Both the position numbers and the translations under genes were made by a program. From Pseudoalteromonas citrea (GTDB taxonomy: Bacteria; Pseudomonadota; Gammaproteobacteria; Enterobacterales; Alteromonadaceae), in NCBI RefSeq assembly GCF_000238375.3, contig NZ_AHBZ03000027.1:744001-808000 (forward strand): a DNA stretch of 64,000 bases, given 5' to 3'. Below the pieces are notes generated by a model. The model did no database searches. It saw only the letters and a program-made list of their open reading frames with translations, and was not told the origin of the DNA. This document shows, in pieces, positions 9,982 to 19,013 of the stretch; position 1 is the stretch's first letter, and each line of letters starts with the position of its first letter.

Positions 9982-11298
9982 CTATAAACTTTTTAGCTGG
10001 CTTGATGGCTGCATTTGACTGGCTCTGATGATGGGGTATAAGCCAAACACTAAACTAGATATTAAAGCTAATAAGACTGTGCCAATAAGTAATTGGAGAT
10101 TCATTTGCATTAAGCCTGAATGCAAATAGCTGTATGTTTGTTTAGCTGCTAGAAGACCAAGCTGTGCAAATAATAGTCCTAATAAACCACCTACAACACC
10201 GACCACTGATAACTCAATAGCGAATTGTTTGATGATATCTTGTTTACTCGCACCGACCGCCCGACGTAGCCCGACTTCGCCTGCTTTAGCGTGAAATTTA
10301 GCTATCATTAAGCTCATACAATTGAGTAAGCATACGATAAGAAAAAGTACAGCCAACCACACTGCCATTTTACTGTCATCACTGACAACTTTTTCATCGA
10401 TTAAATATTGCTTTAGCGGCACTAGTTTATTGTAAATACGGTTTGTGAAGCGGCCTAAAGATTGTTGCTCTTTGGCATGATTATCAATAAATGCTTGGTA
10501 TTGATCATGGGCTTGCTTGTCGGGTAGCTCGACCCAAAAAATAACCCACATGCATTCTGATGTTAAAAAAGAGGCAAAAGAATCATCAGCAGACTCTTGC
10601 CAACAGGTACTACTGACTAACTTGTCAGTAAAAAACTCATTTTTTATTTGTGTATTAAAAGGAATAAATAGGTCATGTGGTTTTGTGTAAGCTTCATGAG
10701 GAAGACCATAGAATCTTGGTAGAGGCTCCCATGAGTTTAAAACGCCAATCACTTGATAAGTATCGGCGCCAAACCGGAATGTTTTACCAACAGAGTTTTC
10801 ACCATCGAACAGCCAGTTATTGGTTTCTTTGGATAATACCGCAACCTGTGCTGCATCTTTACCATCTTGTTTACTCCAGCCAGAACCATATAAAAAAGGG
10901 GTTTCAAACATGCTGAAAAAATCACTGGTGGTTGTGCGAACTTTTAAACTTTTAGGGATGATATGAGCATTATTTTCATGACTAATTTTTTTCTGAATAG
11001 CGCTAAGTGCAACCTGGTATTTGGGTATATCTGACTCGAGCAATGCCTGAGTGTCCTGATAGGTGATCGTGTAAGGCAAATCTTTTCCGTCACCATAAAT
11101 TTCATCCATACTATCAAGCTGAACTTGGAACAGTTGCGCGCTTTTATTAGGGATTGGATCCTTGGACATCATATAACTGACAGTGTAAGTCGTCATGGTT
11201 GCACCAATTCCAATCGCAATCATTGTCACCATTAATAGACTTAACAGGGGCGTTTTCCGTAAGCTCAGTAGTGCCAATTTGAAATAGTATGAATACAT
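9982..11298 (-). CDS. ABC transporter permease, MacB/FtsX type (first permease)
   Basis: About 438 residues from the ATG at 11298 (MYSYYFKLALLSLRKTPLLS), chosen because AAAGG lies 8 nt upstream and the start falls 10 nt after the ATPase stop; a longer frame to 11397 would overlap the ATPase gene. One N-terminal helix, a large periplasmic domain, then helices with the FtsX motif AGEVGLRRAVGASKQDII. It probably forms a heterodimer with the next permease, powered by the upstream ATPase. Confidence 0.85.
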   Translation of the reverse strand: MYSYYFKLALLSLRKTPLLSLLMVTMIAIGIGATMTTYTVSYMMSKDPIPNKSAQLFQVQLDSMDEIYGDGKDLPYTITYQDTQALLESDIPKYQVALSAIQKKISHENNAHIIPKSLKVRTTTSDFFSMFETPFLYGSGWSKQDGKDAAQVAVLSKETNNWLFDGENSVGKTFRFGADTYQVIGVLNSWEPLPRFYGLPHEAYTKPHDLFIPFNTQIKNEFFTDKLVSSTCWQESADDSFASFLTSECMWVIFWVELPDKQAHDQYQAFIDNHAKEQQSLGRFTNRIYNKLVPLKQYLIDEKVVSDDSKMAVWLAVLFLIVCLLNCMSLMIAKFHAKAGEVGLRRAVGASKQDIIKQFAIELSVVGVVGGLLGLLFAQLGLLAAKQTYSYLHSGLMQMNLQLLIGTVLLALISSLVFGLYPIIRASQMQPSSQLKSL

Positions 11299-11308
11299 AT
11301 TGAAGCCT

Positions 11309-11998
11309 TTAAGCGATTTCTTTTTGGATATTTGGGCTGTCAGATAAGTGCCCATCTTTAATTTGTACAATACGCTGTGCCTGGGCGGCTTGTTCATTAT
11401 CGTGAGTCACCATGATAATACTTGTGCCTGCGGCATTGATGTCTTTGAGTAATGACATAATGCCTTCTGCCATTTTTGAGTCGAGGTTCCCCGTTGGCTC
11501 ATCGGCTAAAATAACTGAAGGGGTGCCCGCAATGGCTCGGGCGATAGCAACGCGTTGCTGTTGACCACCAGAAAGCTGGGTTGGGTAATGGTCTTTTCGC
11601 CCCGCTAGGCCGACTTGTTCAAGCGCTTGCATAATGCGTTTGTGTCGTTCATTGCTGCTAAATTTCCTATAGCGCAATGGCATATCGACATTGTCATAAA
11701 GATTGAGTTCTGGAATGAGATTAAAGCTCTGAAATACAAATCCTATTTTCTCATTTCTATAGGCCGATTTTTTCTTATCTGTAAACTGCGCAACATCTTG
11801 TCCGTCTAATTCATATAACCCATCCGAGTGCTCTTCGAGTAACCCTGCAATATTTAAAAATGTGGTTTTCCCTGAACCAGAAGGTCCAATAACGCTGACG
11901 AACTCGCCTTGCTCAATAGTAAGGTCAAAGGGATGAAGTGCTTGCGTTTTAATTGCATCCGTAAGAAACGCTTTTGACAAATTTTTCATTTTTAACAT
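11309..11998 (-). CDS. ABC transporter ATP-binding protein (MacB/LolD type)
   Basis: 229 residues with all nucleotide-binding motifs: Walker A GPSGSGKTT, Q-loop in VFQSFNLIPELN, signature LSGGQQQRVAIARA, Walker B VILADEPTG and the H-loop in MVTHD. The sequence belongs to the LolD/MacB/FtsE-like class. It lies in the middle of the efflux operon, 12 nt after the adaptor gene's stop, and energises the two FtsX-type permeases. Confidence 0.92.
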   Translation of the reverse strand: MLKMKNLSKAFLTDAIKTQALHPFDLTIEQGEFVSVIGPSGSGKTTFLNIAGLLEEHSDGLYELDGQDVAQFTDKKKSAYRNEKIGFVFQSFNLIPELNLYDNVDMPLRYRKFSSNERHKRIMQALEQVGLAGRKDHYPTQLSGGQQQRVAIARAIAGTPSVILADEPTGNLDSKMAEGIMSLLKDINAAGTSIIMVTHDNEQAAQAQRIVQIKDGHLSDSPNIQKEIA

Positions 11999-12010
11999 TA
12001 TGATTATCTC

Positions 12011-13291
12011 TTATTGTAGGATGCGTACACTGGGTGCATCTTTAAAAATGTCTGAGTCAGATATCACCACGGTATCGCCGGTTTTTAAACCTGATATCAC
12101 TTCTACTTTACCTAGGCTACGCGAGCCTATTTTTATTGGGGTTTTCACTGCGGAGTTATCGCTGACGACATAAGCAAATTGCCCATTATAGGTTTTTAAA
12201 AACTGGCCTCGAGGCAAATACTGAATATTATTTTTACGTTCTAAAATAACCCGAGTTGTCAGGCGTTGGTTTTGTCTAAGCCCTGTTAAACTCTTATCTT
12301 TAAAGCGTATTTTTCCTTGAACGCGACCCTGAGCTATTTCGGGTGATATCGCAACTAGTTCGCCTTGATATATACTTTGGTTGAGTGTTATTTCAGCTTC
12401 CATTCCCAAAGCTAAATCATCGGCATAACTTTCTGGGATTTGGACTTCAAGTTCATATTCAGATAAGTCAACAATGCTCAAAAGAGATTGGTTTTTCGCA
12501 ACCGAGTTTTTTTGCTGTGTACTTAAATTACCAACCAAGCCTGTTACAGGCGACGTAATTTTTAAACCATCAACTTGTCGCTTCAATTCGGTTACTTTAA
12601 CCTGCTGAGATTGTAGTTCTAATTCACGGGTTTTAATTTCAAACTTTTGGCTTTCTTTAATTAGTGCAACTTCTTTTACTGCGTGTTCGTATTCACGCTT
12701 GGCATTTTGTAAATCATCTTTGGCTTTTTGGTAATCAATGTCACTGATAATTTTATTTTTCATTGCTTCGTCAGAGCGTCTCATTTCTCTTTGGGCTGCA
12801 TTGAGTGCAACTTGTGCTTGGCCTATTTGGTTTTCTTGCTCTAAATTTGACTTTTTGACTTGGATTTTTTCACGTTCTAACTGATTCTTTAATCGAGTTA
12901 AGTTAGCAATTTGTTGGTTATATTCACTTTTTAATTCGGGGCTATCGATTATGGCAATAGTTTGTTGTGTTACCACGCTATCCCCTGCTTCGACTAAGTA
13001 CGTCACAGTACCCTGTGCTGGGCTATATAATATAGGTCGACGAGCTGCTATGACCTTGCCTTGAACAGAGAGATCTCGTATAAACAGTCCTTGCTTTACA
13101 GCTGCTATGTTAAGTTTATCCTTGTGAACTGCACTGCTCCCTTTGCTCCAATTGACCACTGAGGGTAATATAAAAAAGTAGCTGACAATGACTGCTACAA
13201 TGATTGAAAATGAAAAAATGATAATTTTATTCAGTGAGCGAGGCTTTTCTATTTGTGTATCTTGCGCACTGGTATCTGCGATATAGCTCAT
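12011..13291 (-). CDS. HlyD/MacA-family periplasmic adaptor
   Basis: 426 residues: one membrane anchor at about 25-45 (IIIFSFSIIVAVIVSYFFIL), a lipoyl-like half motif (RPILYSPAQGTVTYLVEAGD), a long coiled-coil hairpin (about 110-240, rich in Glu, Lys and Gln), the second lipoyl half (ITSPVTGLVGNL) and a beta-barrel/MPD region. Adaptors of this kind link an inner-membrane ABC transporter to an outer-membrane channel of TolC type. It is the first gene of the operon. No dedicated outer-membrane factor is encoded nearby, so a general TolC is presumably used (inference). Confidence 0.88.
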   Translation of the reverse strand: MSYIADTSAQDTQIEKPRSLNKIIIFSFSIIVAVIVSYFFILPSVVNWSKGSSAVHKDKLNIAAVKQGLFIRDLSVQGKVIAARRPILYSPAQGTVTYLVEAGDSVVTQQTIAIIDSPELKSEYNQQIANLTRLKNQLEREKIQVKKSNLEQENQIGQAQVALNAAQREMRRSDEAMKNKIISDIDYQKAKDDLQNAKREYEHAVKEVALIKESQKFEIKTRELELQSQQVKVTELKRQVDGLKITSPVTGLVGNLSTQQKNSVAKNQSLLSIVDLSEYELEVQIPESYADDLALGMEAEITLNQSIYQGELVAISPEIAQGRVQGKIRFKDKSLTGLRQNQRLTTRVILERKNNIQYLPRGQFLKTYNGQFAYVVSDNSAVKTPIKIGSRSLGKVEVISGLKTGDTVVISDSDIFKDAPSVRILQ

Positions 13292-13480
13292 ACGTTGTTT
13301 ACCCGAATCCTTTCTATGTTTTCACTAGTTTATTCAAAATAGGTACGTGGCTCGTTAGTTATTATTCAGTCTAAAAGTCATGGGAACAAAATACACTTTA
13401 TTATATAAAAAGTCACCAAGGTTAACAATTTGTTTTATTTGTGTGTTTTTACTGTTGTGTAATTTAAAACTGTTGGTGGG

Positions 13481-14308
13481 TTAAGAGGATTTATCTTGCT
13501 GGGTTTTAACAATTTCCAAATATCGACTTTCTATGAATTTTTTTTCCTTTGTTAGGTGCTTTAAGGCTGATTTTGTTTGCTCTAACTCCCCTTGTAGCTC
13601 AGATAGTTCAGGCCCATCTTCCGTGTTACTCGCTTGTAATGAAAGTTGTTCTAAAGCTTGGCTTTGCTCAGATATTTGACGTTTATAGTTGTTAAGTGTA
13701 TCCATCATGTCGGCTTTTTCACGTTCAAACGTAAGTACCATTTTTTGCATTTGTTGTGGAGATGAATTAGCTTGGCCATTTTCGTTTTCAAGTGCTAAGC
13801 ATCTCTCTTCTAGTTTTTCTTTTTCTTTTTGTAATGACTCTACTGTGTCATATTGATCATATAATTTCTTTCGCGTTACTTTGAGTTTATCCATGCTTTT
13901 ATCCAAATCCCCTTTTAATTTTCGAATGAGTGCGTGAGATTTTGAGAGTTTTTTGTTTAGATCTTTAATAGATTGGTCTTCTTGTTCTGTAATATGATCT
14001 TGCGTCGAGTTACGAATGTCAGATAACTGTTGCTCTAAAGCAATTTGTATTTTAGCCAGCTCTGCAATGGTATTGCTATGATCATTAATGTAGCCAAGTG
14101 CGTTATCAACTGACTCTCGGCACATAGCGAGCGTTTCGTCATTTTGCTGTGATGAGGGGTTGTGAGTGCCAGTGCTAACCGATGACGCAAACTTTCTAAA
14201 CTCGCGAAGAATTAATAATAAGATATAAAACCAAATCGCCAGAATTAACAGGCCGAAGTTAATGGCTAAATATTGGTATACAGTGATCGGTAATTGTAAG
14301 CTTGGCAT
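13481..14308 (-). CDS. Membrane-anchored coiled-coil protein, unknown function
   Basis: 275 residues: one hydrophobic helix near residues 10-32 (INFGLLILAIWFYILLLIL) and then an almost continuous Gln/Glu/Lys-rich coiled coil to the end. No known domain recognised. The topology suggests a short N-terminus, one span and a long cytoplasmic coiled coil. It is divergently transcribed from an atypical response regulator across about 100 bp, so the two might share a control region and a process. A real gene is supported by length, composition and neighbouring gene spacing. Confidence 0.7.
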   Translation of the reverse strand: MPSLQLPITVYQYLAINFGLLILAIWFYILLLILREFRKFASSVSTGTHNPSSQQNDETLAMCRESVDNALGYINDHSNTIAELAKIQIALEQQLSDIRNSTQDHITEQEDQSIKDLNKKLSKSHALIRKLKGDLDKSMDKLKVTRKKLYDQYDTVESLQKEKEKLEERCLALENENGQANSSPQQMQKMVLTFEREKADMMDTLNNYKRQISEQSQALEQLSLQASNTEDGPELSELQGELEQTKSALKHLTKEKKFIESRYLEIVKTQQDKSS

Positions 14309-14412
14309 AATGATGGTTTATTGTTAATTTTGTCAATCATATCTATTCAGTTTAGTGATGGATGAAAAATATGCCTATAATAAAAAACAAGTTTTTATAA
14401 AAGTTGTGCCGA

Positions 14413-15306
14413 GTGAAAATATTAATTGTTGATGATAGCCAAGCAACCTTAGAAATAGTAAAGCGTGCCCTAGAGAAGTTCGGCTATCGTAAGTTATTAA
14501 TTCAAAAAGCAAATAGTGCTAAATCAGCGCTGCAATATATTGGTACTTGGAAGCCTGATATAGTGTTAACTGATTGGCATATGCCTGATATGTCAGGATT
14601 AGTGCTATTACAAGCAATCAAACAACGTCAGCTTAATATTACAGTGGCGATGATCACCACGGTGGACGAGCAGGCACAAATAGATCAAGCGTTGGCGGCG
14701 GGTGCATGCTTTGTATTGTCAAAGCCATTCACTGATGATGAACTTCATGAACAATTACTGCCGCTTGTGCAAGGCGCAGAAGAAAACGAAGTCATACTGG
14801 ATGATATCGAAGTCAATGGTGAATTGGCATTACCTAAACTCAGCCAGCTTGAAAGGTTGATCCATAAACAGGTGGACGATTCGCTATGTATTAAGCCGAT
14901 TCATGCGCAAACATTTGATGAAACAAAAGTTCCCTGTTTGATGGCTGTTTATGAAGATAGAGAAAGCCAAAAAATAAGAGCTGTGGGCATACTGGATGTT
15001 TATGCAGCTTGCGTTATGGCCAGTGGAATTCGAGTTATTTCTGCGGAAGAGGCACAGCAAGCTATCCACCAAAACTTAGTAAGTAGTGATATACTCGATG
15101 CGAGTAAAGAGGCGCTAAGTGCGACAGCTTTTGCATTTTTAGATAAAAAAACCAAAATGAGTTTACGAATAAAAACGGTTAAATTTGTTGCGTCGCCTTT
15201 TCGTAAGCTTGAGCTTTTGTATCAAACTCAAGCTGACAGCCGCATTGATTTTAGTTGCCAACGTGAAGGCATGGCGTTGGGGAAAGTTTTACTAGTCGGC
15301 TTTTAA
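14413..15306 (+). CDS. Response regulator with CheX-like C-terminal domain
   Basis: About 297 residues from a GTG start (MKILIVDDSQATLEI, the usual receiver start); a TTG at 14404 would add three residues. The receiver (1-120) has DD near the start, the phospho-Asp in VLTDWHMPDMSG and Lys in VLSKPFTDDE. The C-terminal ~175 residues contain VGILDVYAACVMASG followed by a helical stretch (ILDASKEALSATAFAFLD), a pattern resembling CheC/CheX-like phosphatase folds fused to receivers; this assignment is inference. There is no DNA-binding domain. Divergent from the coiled-coil membrane protein gene. Confidence 0.75.
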   Translation: MKILIVDDSQATLEIVKRALEKFGYRKLLIQKANSAKSALQYIGTWKPDIVLTDWHMPDMSGLVLLQAIKQRQLNITVAMITTVDEQAQIDQALAAGACFVLSKPFTDDELHEQLLPLVQGAEENEVILDDIEVNGELALPKLSQLERLIHKQVDDSLCIKPIHAQTFDETKVPCLMAVYEDRESQKIRAVGILDVYAACVMASGIRVISAEEAQQAIHQNLVSSDILDASKEALSATAFAFLDKKTKMSLRIKTVKFVASPFRKLELLYQTQADSRIDFSCQREGMALGKVLLVGF

Positions 15307-15316
15307 AACTTAGTTA

Positions 15317-15793
15317 TTAAGCCAGTGCACTGATTAATACTCCAGGATCTGTTATGCCTGCTTCTTTCATGGCTTCTCGCACATTCTCGACCATACTCAT
15401 CAAGTTTGTGTGCAGTTGCCCAATATAGCTGGCTTGCTGTAATTCCATATCTTGTTTAACTTGTTTATCTATGTCAGTACGCGCTTTGAGTTCCAAAAGG
15501 CGTGTTTCCTCCTCTTCTATTTGCTCTTTAATTCTTTCTATCTGTTCTATCATTTTTTGAATATGCTGTGGCAGACTATCTTTTTTAGACTCAACTTTTT
15601 CTTCTTCGCCATCGTTATTCAAGCGCTTTTTGTCGCTCGCTGAAAGTTGGTATGAACCAGCTTCTTTTTTGCTACTCTCGGCTTCAACGGGACTATTCTC
15701 AGTTGAATCATTTTTCGCAGTTGGAGGTGATTGCGTTTGTGAAGGCAAAGGTGGTTGGGTTAGTAAAGGTGTTACAGGTTGGTGAATTTTCAT
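15317..15793 (-). CDS. Small coiled-coil protein with Pro-rich N-terminus, unknown
   Basis: 158 residues from the ATG at 15793, which has AAGGAG 7 nt upstream; a longer frame to 15835 lacks such a site. The first ~35 residues are Pro/Gln/Thr rich, then a charged region, a Glu/Lys/Arg coiled coil (MIEQIERIKEQIEEEETRLL) and a compact helical C-terminus (VREAMKEAGITDPGVLISAL). No signal peptide or membrane helix. The function is unknown. It converges with the response-regulator gene, 10 bp apart. Confidence 0.7.
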   Translation of the reverse strand: MKIHQPVTPLLTQPPLPSQTQSPPTAKNDSTENSPVEAESSKKEAGSYQLSASDKKRLNNDGEEEKVESKKDSLPQHIQKMIEQIERIKEQIEEEETRLLELKARTDIDKQVKQDMELQQASYIGQLHTNLMSMVENVREAMKEAGITDPGVLISALA

Positions 15794-15997
15794 CCTTAAT
15801 CTCCTTATATGATAATACACATCATATATCGACAAAAAGGTGATTTACTTTAGTGTGTATTTATTGAAATAAGCGGCATCCATGCCGCTGCAAGTGCTTG
15901 GGAATAACTGTTTTGTTTTTACAACAGTATGGTTTCATGAACTAGAGTAAAGCGATGCTTTATTGATTACGTCTGTCTAAGCGATATGCCTTAGTAG

Positions 15998-16297
15998 TTA
16001 AGACAACTTGTATTTTTGGTCTAGCACCAGTTGGCTGTTATTTAATGCGCGCTTTAACGCTTGAAGCAAATCTTTTCCTTTGGCTTTTACTGATACATCT
16101 GGCAAACCAGGTAAGCTCAAATTTATATGGCATAGCTTTAAACCGGTATGCTGAGCATGAGTGATATCACTGACTTGTACGTCAACTTTTCGAATATTCG
16201 TCTCATACTTTGTTAAGTAAGTTGATACCAACTTTGACAGTTTAATTCTTGTCGCGGCATTCATTACTTTATTTTTGATTGTCAGTTTTAGCTTCAT
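15998..16297 (-). CDS. HPF/RaiA-like small ribosome-associated protein (tentative)
   Basis: 99 residues if started at the ATG at 16297 (MKLKLTIKNKVMNAATRIKL; GGA 9 nt upstream); a start at 16351 would add 18 residues without a good ribosome-binding site. A beta-alpha-beta layout with KVDVQVSDI, HINLSLPGLPDVSVKAKG and a final helix (DLLQALKRALNNSQLVL) resembles hibernation factors of the RaiA/HPF family. The basic helix expected in true HPF is weak, so this is tentative. It is divergent from the nhaR-like gene. Confidence 0.5.
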   Translation of the reverse strand: MKLKLTIKNKVMNAATRIKLSKLVSTYLTKYETNIRKVDVQVSDITHAQHTGLKLCHINLSLPGLPDVSVKAKGKDLLQALKRALNNSQLVLDQKYKLS

Positions 16298-16422
16298 AGC
16301 TATATCCAAATATAAATTAAGTGTATTTAGTCGCGCCTCTATTGCAGGCATGCATTTAATCTACTAAGGTATATGGAAAGATAAAAGCTGATTATTTCTT
16401 ATTTAATCATCGGTAAAAGCGA

Positions 16423-17316
16423 ATGATAACAAACATAAACTATAACCACCTGTATTACTTTTGGCAGGTGAGTAAACATGGCAGCATTGCTAATGCCAGT
16501 AAAGTGCTGCATTTAACGCCACAAACTGTTAGTGCGCAAATAACCAGCTTGGAGCAACGTTTGGGTAAAGCGTTGTTTTTAAGAGAAGGACGTGGCCTTA
16601 GGTTAACTGAGTTTGGACAAATAACGCAGCAGTACGCTGATGATATGTTTGCAATTGCCGAAGAGTGGCTAGAGACGACCCAAGGTGACTTAGAGCACAT
16701 ATCGAGAACGTTGAGAGTCGGTATTTCAGACGCCTTGCCCAAATCATTGGTATCAAAGTGGCTTTCCCCGTTTATTGAGAATGACCGGATCACCAACTTA
16801 CATTGTGTAGATGGACAACAAGCGGAGCTTTTAGCTCAAATGGCGACACATAAATTAGATTTGGTGTTAGCTGATAAACCATTAGACAGCTCGCTGCCAT
16901 TTAAGGCTTTTTGCCACGAAATTGGTAAAAGTCAGCTGGGTTTTTTTGGTAATAAAGCGTCATTGGATACATTGAAAGAAAGTTATCCGCAATCACTGGC
17001 TGATGTGCCTGTTATATTGCCAGCAAAATCGAGCCCTATGACGAGTGCAATAAAATACTGGTTAGAAGAGCAAGGAATTGAGATCTCTATTGCTGGGCAT
17101 GTAGATGATAGCGCCTTAATGAAAGCGTTAGGCCAGCAAGGCTTTGGGTTGTTCGCAGCGCCTTTGTTAGTAAAAGATGAGATTGAAAGGCATTACGATG
17201 TGAGGTCTATTGGCGCCATAGACAACGTATATCAACATTATTATGCCTTTACGCCAGACAGACTGATAAAAGATTCTATTTATTCTGAGTTTGTGAGGCA
17301 TGCTCAGCACTGTTAA
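16423..17316 (+). CDS. nhaR: LysR-family regulator, NhaR type
   Basis: 297 residues. The N-terminus (INYNHLYYFWQVSKHGSI) and the HTH (LHLTPQTVSAQITSLEQRLG, then GKALFLREGRGLRLTEFG) closely follow E. coli NhaR, which activates the Na+/H+ antiporter gene nhaA in response to Na+. The C-terminal effector domain keeps NhaR-like segments (GISDALPKSLVS, KLDLVLADKPLD). No antiporter gene is adjacent, so targets must lie elsewhere. Its stop overlaps the end of the next, convergent LysR gene by 4 nt. Confidence 0.85.
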   Translation: MITNINYNHLYYFWQVSKHGSIANASKVLHLTPQTVSAQITSLEQRLGKALFLREGRGLRLTEFGQITQQYADDMFAIAEEWLETTQGDLEHISRTLRVGISDALPKSLVSKWLSPFIENDRITNLHCVDGQQAELLAQMATHKLDLVLADKPLDSSLPFKAFCHEIGKSQLGFFGNKASLDTLKESYPQSLADVPVILPAKSSPMTSAIKYWLEEQGIEISIAGHVDDSALMKALGQQGFGLFAAPLLVKDEIERHYDVRSIGAIDNVYQHYYAFTPDRLIKDSIYSEFVRHAQHC

Positions 17317-18242
17317 GTGCTTGCCTCATAATTAGCTGTTATATGCTGAAATTGTTCGCGCACCCAAGTTGCAAAAATAGCTAGATCAGAATGAGGCTCG
17401 GGTTGTTCAGGGCTTACTAAATAGTAGCTGTAATCAAGCTTTAAGGATTGTGTATGACACCGCACAAGTGTTTCACGTTTGATGTCATTATCAACGATAT
17501 GATGCCACGCAAGTGCCAGGCCTTGTTGGTGTTTTGCGGCTTCTAATGCCAAAGTCACATGACTAAAGTGACGGTGCTGCATGGGTTGGTTGGTGGTTAT
17601 GTTTAGCTTTTTTAACCACATTTGCCAAGAGACATTACTGGGTGCATCTTCGACAGCTGCGTCATACTGTAATAGCGGGTGTGACGCAATCAGGTGTTGA
17701 ATATCAGCATTGCTTTTTTGCAACAAGAGTTGAGGGTGACACACCGGGTAAATATATTCATTTGCTAAAAATTGTGCATGTGCTTGTTGTGCATATCCGT
17801 CGCCAAAATGTAGATGGGCATCGATAGGTGCAGTGGAAAAATCGACTAATTGATCTTGGGCATGCACTATGACGTTGATATCTGGGTGGGCTTTATAAAA
17901 ATGTGATAGTCTGGGGATCAGCCAGTTTTGTGCTAATGAGGGGATAGCTGCAATATGTAATGATCGTTGTGAAGCAGCTGCAATGCTACTTGCTACGCCT
18001 GCTTGAATAAGTGAAATCCCTTTGTTTGCACTGTGCATTAAGGCGTGTCCAGCGTCAGTAAGCCCTACCCCTTTTGCTTGCCTTTTGAATAAAGGCACAC
18101 CGATATGTGCTTCTAGTAATTTCATTTGATGACTCACAGCGCTAGGTGTGATGTGCAATGTGGCCGCGGCTCGGCTAAAACTCAATGTTTGCGTGACGAC
18201 CGTAAATGTATGGATAGCCGAGTAAGAAAATTGATTGCTCAT
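17313..18242 (-). CDS. LysR-family regulator, GcvA-like
   Basis: 309 residues with an N-terminal HTH (LSFSRAAATLHITPSAVSHQ, KLLEAHIGVPLFKR) and a GcvA-type substrate-binding domain (IPSLAQNWLIPRLSHFYKAH, FGDGYAQQAHAQFL). The GcvA subgroup is named for the glycine-cleavage regulator but controls many genes. It is divergent from an OsmC-like gene across 194 bp, so that gene is the likeliest target (inference). The tail overlaps the nhaR-like gene by 4 nt in convergent orientation. Confidence 0.85.
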   Translation of the reverse strand: MSNQFSYSAIHTFTVVTQTLSFSRAAATLHITPSAVSHQMKLLEAHIGVPLFKRQAKGVGLTDAGHALMHSANKGISLIQAGVASSIAAASQRSLHIAAIPSLAQNWLIPRLSHFYKAHPDINVIVHAQDQLVDFSTAPIDAHLHFGDGYAQQAHAQFLANEYIYPVCHPQLLLQKSNADIQHLIASHPLLQYDAAVEDAPSNVSWQMWLKKLNITTNQPMQHRHFSHVTLALEAAKHQQGLALAWHHIVDNDIKRETLVRCHTQSLKLDYSYYLVSPEQPEPHSDLAIFATWVREQFQHITANYEAST

Positions 18243-18436
18243 TGTATAGTTGCGTGAGTTTTTATCATGTATTACTTAGTCTATATTTTTAAGCCTAATT
18301 TATACAAGGCTTTAGTGTTGCTTTTGTTACATGTGGAGAGCTTAGGTGTGAGTTAAGCTCATCTTTAAATGACGTATTATCGCTTTATATTATGTGATAG
18401 CCAATGCAAGATAGGTGCACATTTAAGGAGTAACGT

Positions 18437-18904
18437 ATGTCACAATATAAAGCATTAATTCAGTGGAATAAAAAACCAACAGAAACTTTCATTGATAGGC
18501 AATATAGCAGAGTCCATCAATGGCAATTCTCAACAGGCACCTGTATAGAGGCGTCATCTTCACCAACGATTGTACCCCTTCCTTACTCACAAGCGGATAA
18601 TATAGATCCAGAAGAGGCATTTGTTGCAGCGCTATCGAGTTGTCACATGCTATTTTTTCTTGATTTAGCTGCTCAACAAAAACTTGTAGTTAACTCTTAT
18701 GTTGATAACGCGTGTGGCACGTTAGCTCTAGACACACGCGGGAAAAAAGCGATGACATATGTACTATTGGCACCAAGTATTGCTTGGGGTGACAACACCA
18801 TTGTGTCTAAACAATTAGAGATGCAATTACACCACCAAGCGCATGATTTGTGCTTTATAGCTAATTCGGTTCTCACTCAAGTTGAAATCAAACCTATTTG
18901 CTAG
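18437..18904 (+). CDS. OsmC/Ohr-family protein (peroxide/thiol reductase fold)
   Basis: 155 residues with the OsmC layout: N-terminal beta strands, helix carrying the first conserved Cys (PEEAFVAALSSCHMLFFLDL) and the second Cys in a later helix (HDLCFIANSV). Family members reduce organic hydroperoxides with this Cys pair, as soluble dimers in the cytoplasm. AAGGAG sits about 7 nt before the ATG. It is divergent from the GcvA-like regulator. The exact subgroup (OsmC versus YhfA-like) is not resolved. Confidence 0.85.
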   Translation: MSQYKALIQWNKKPTETFIDRQYSRVHQWQFSTGTCIEASSSPTIVPLPYSQADNIDPEEAFVAALSSCHMLFFLDLAAQQKLVVNSYVDNACGTLALDTRGKKAMTYVLLAPSIAWGDNTIVSKQLEMQLHHQAHDLCFIANSVLTQVEIKPIC

Positions 18905-19013
18905 ATGTCACATCATAATGTGTGCTGTTCGATTGTGCAGATGGTGACTATTGAAATATAAATAGATACTTCATTATCAGCCCTGACGCTTATCTCTGTT
19001 AGGATTGACGTAT

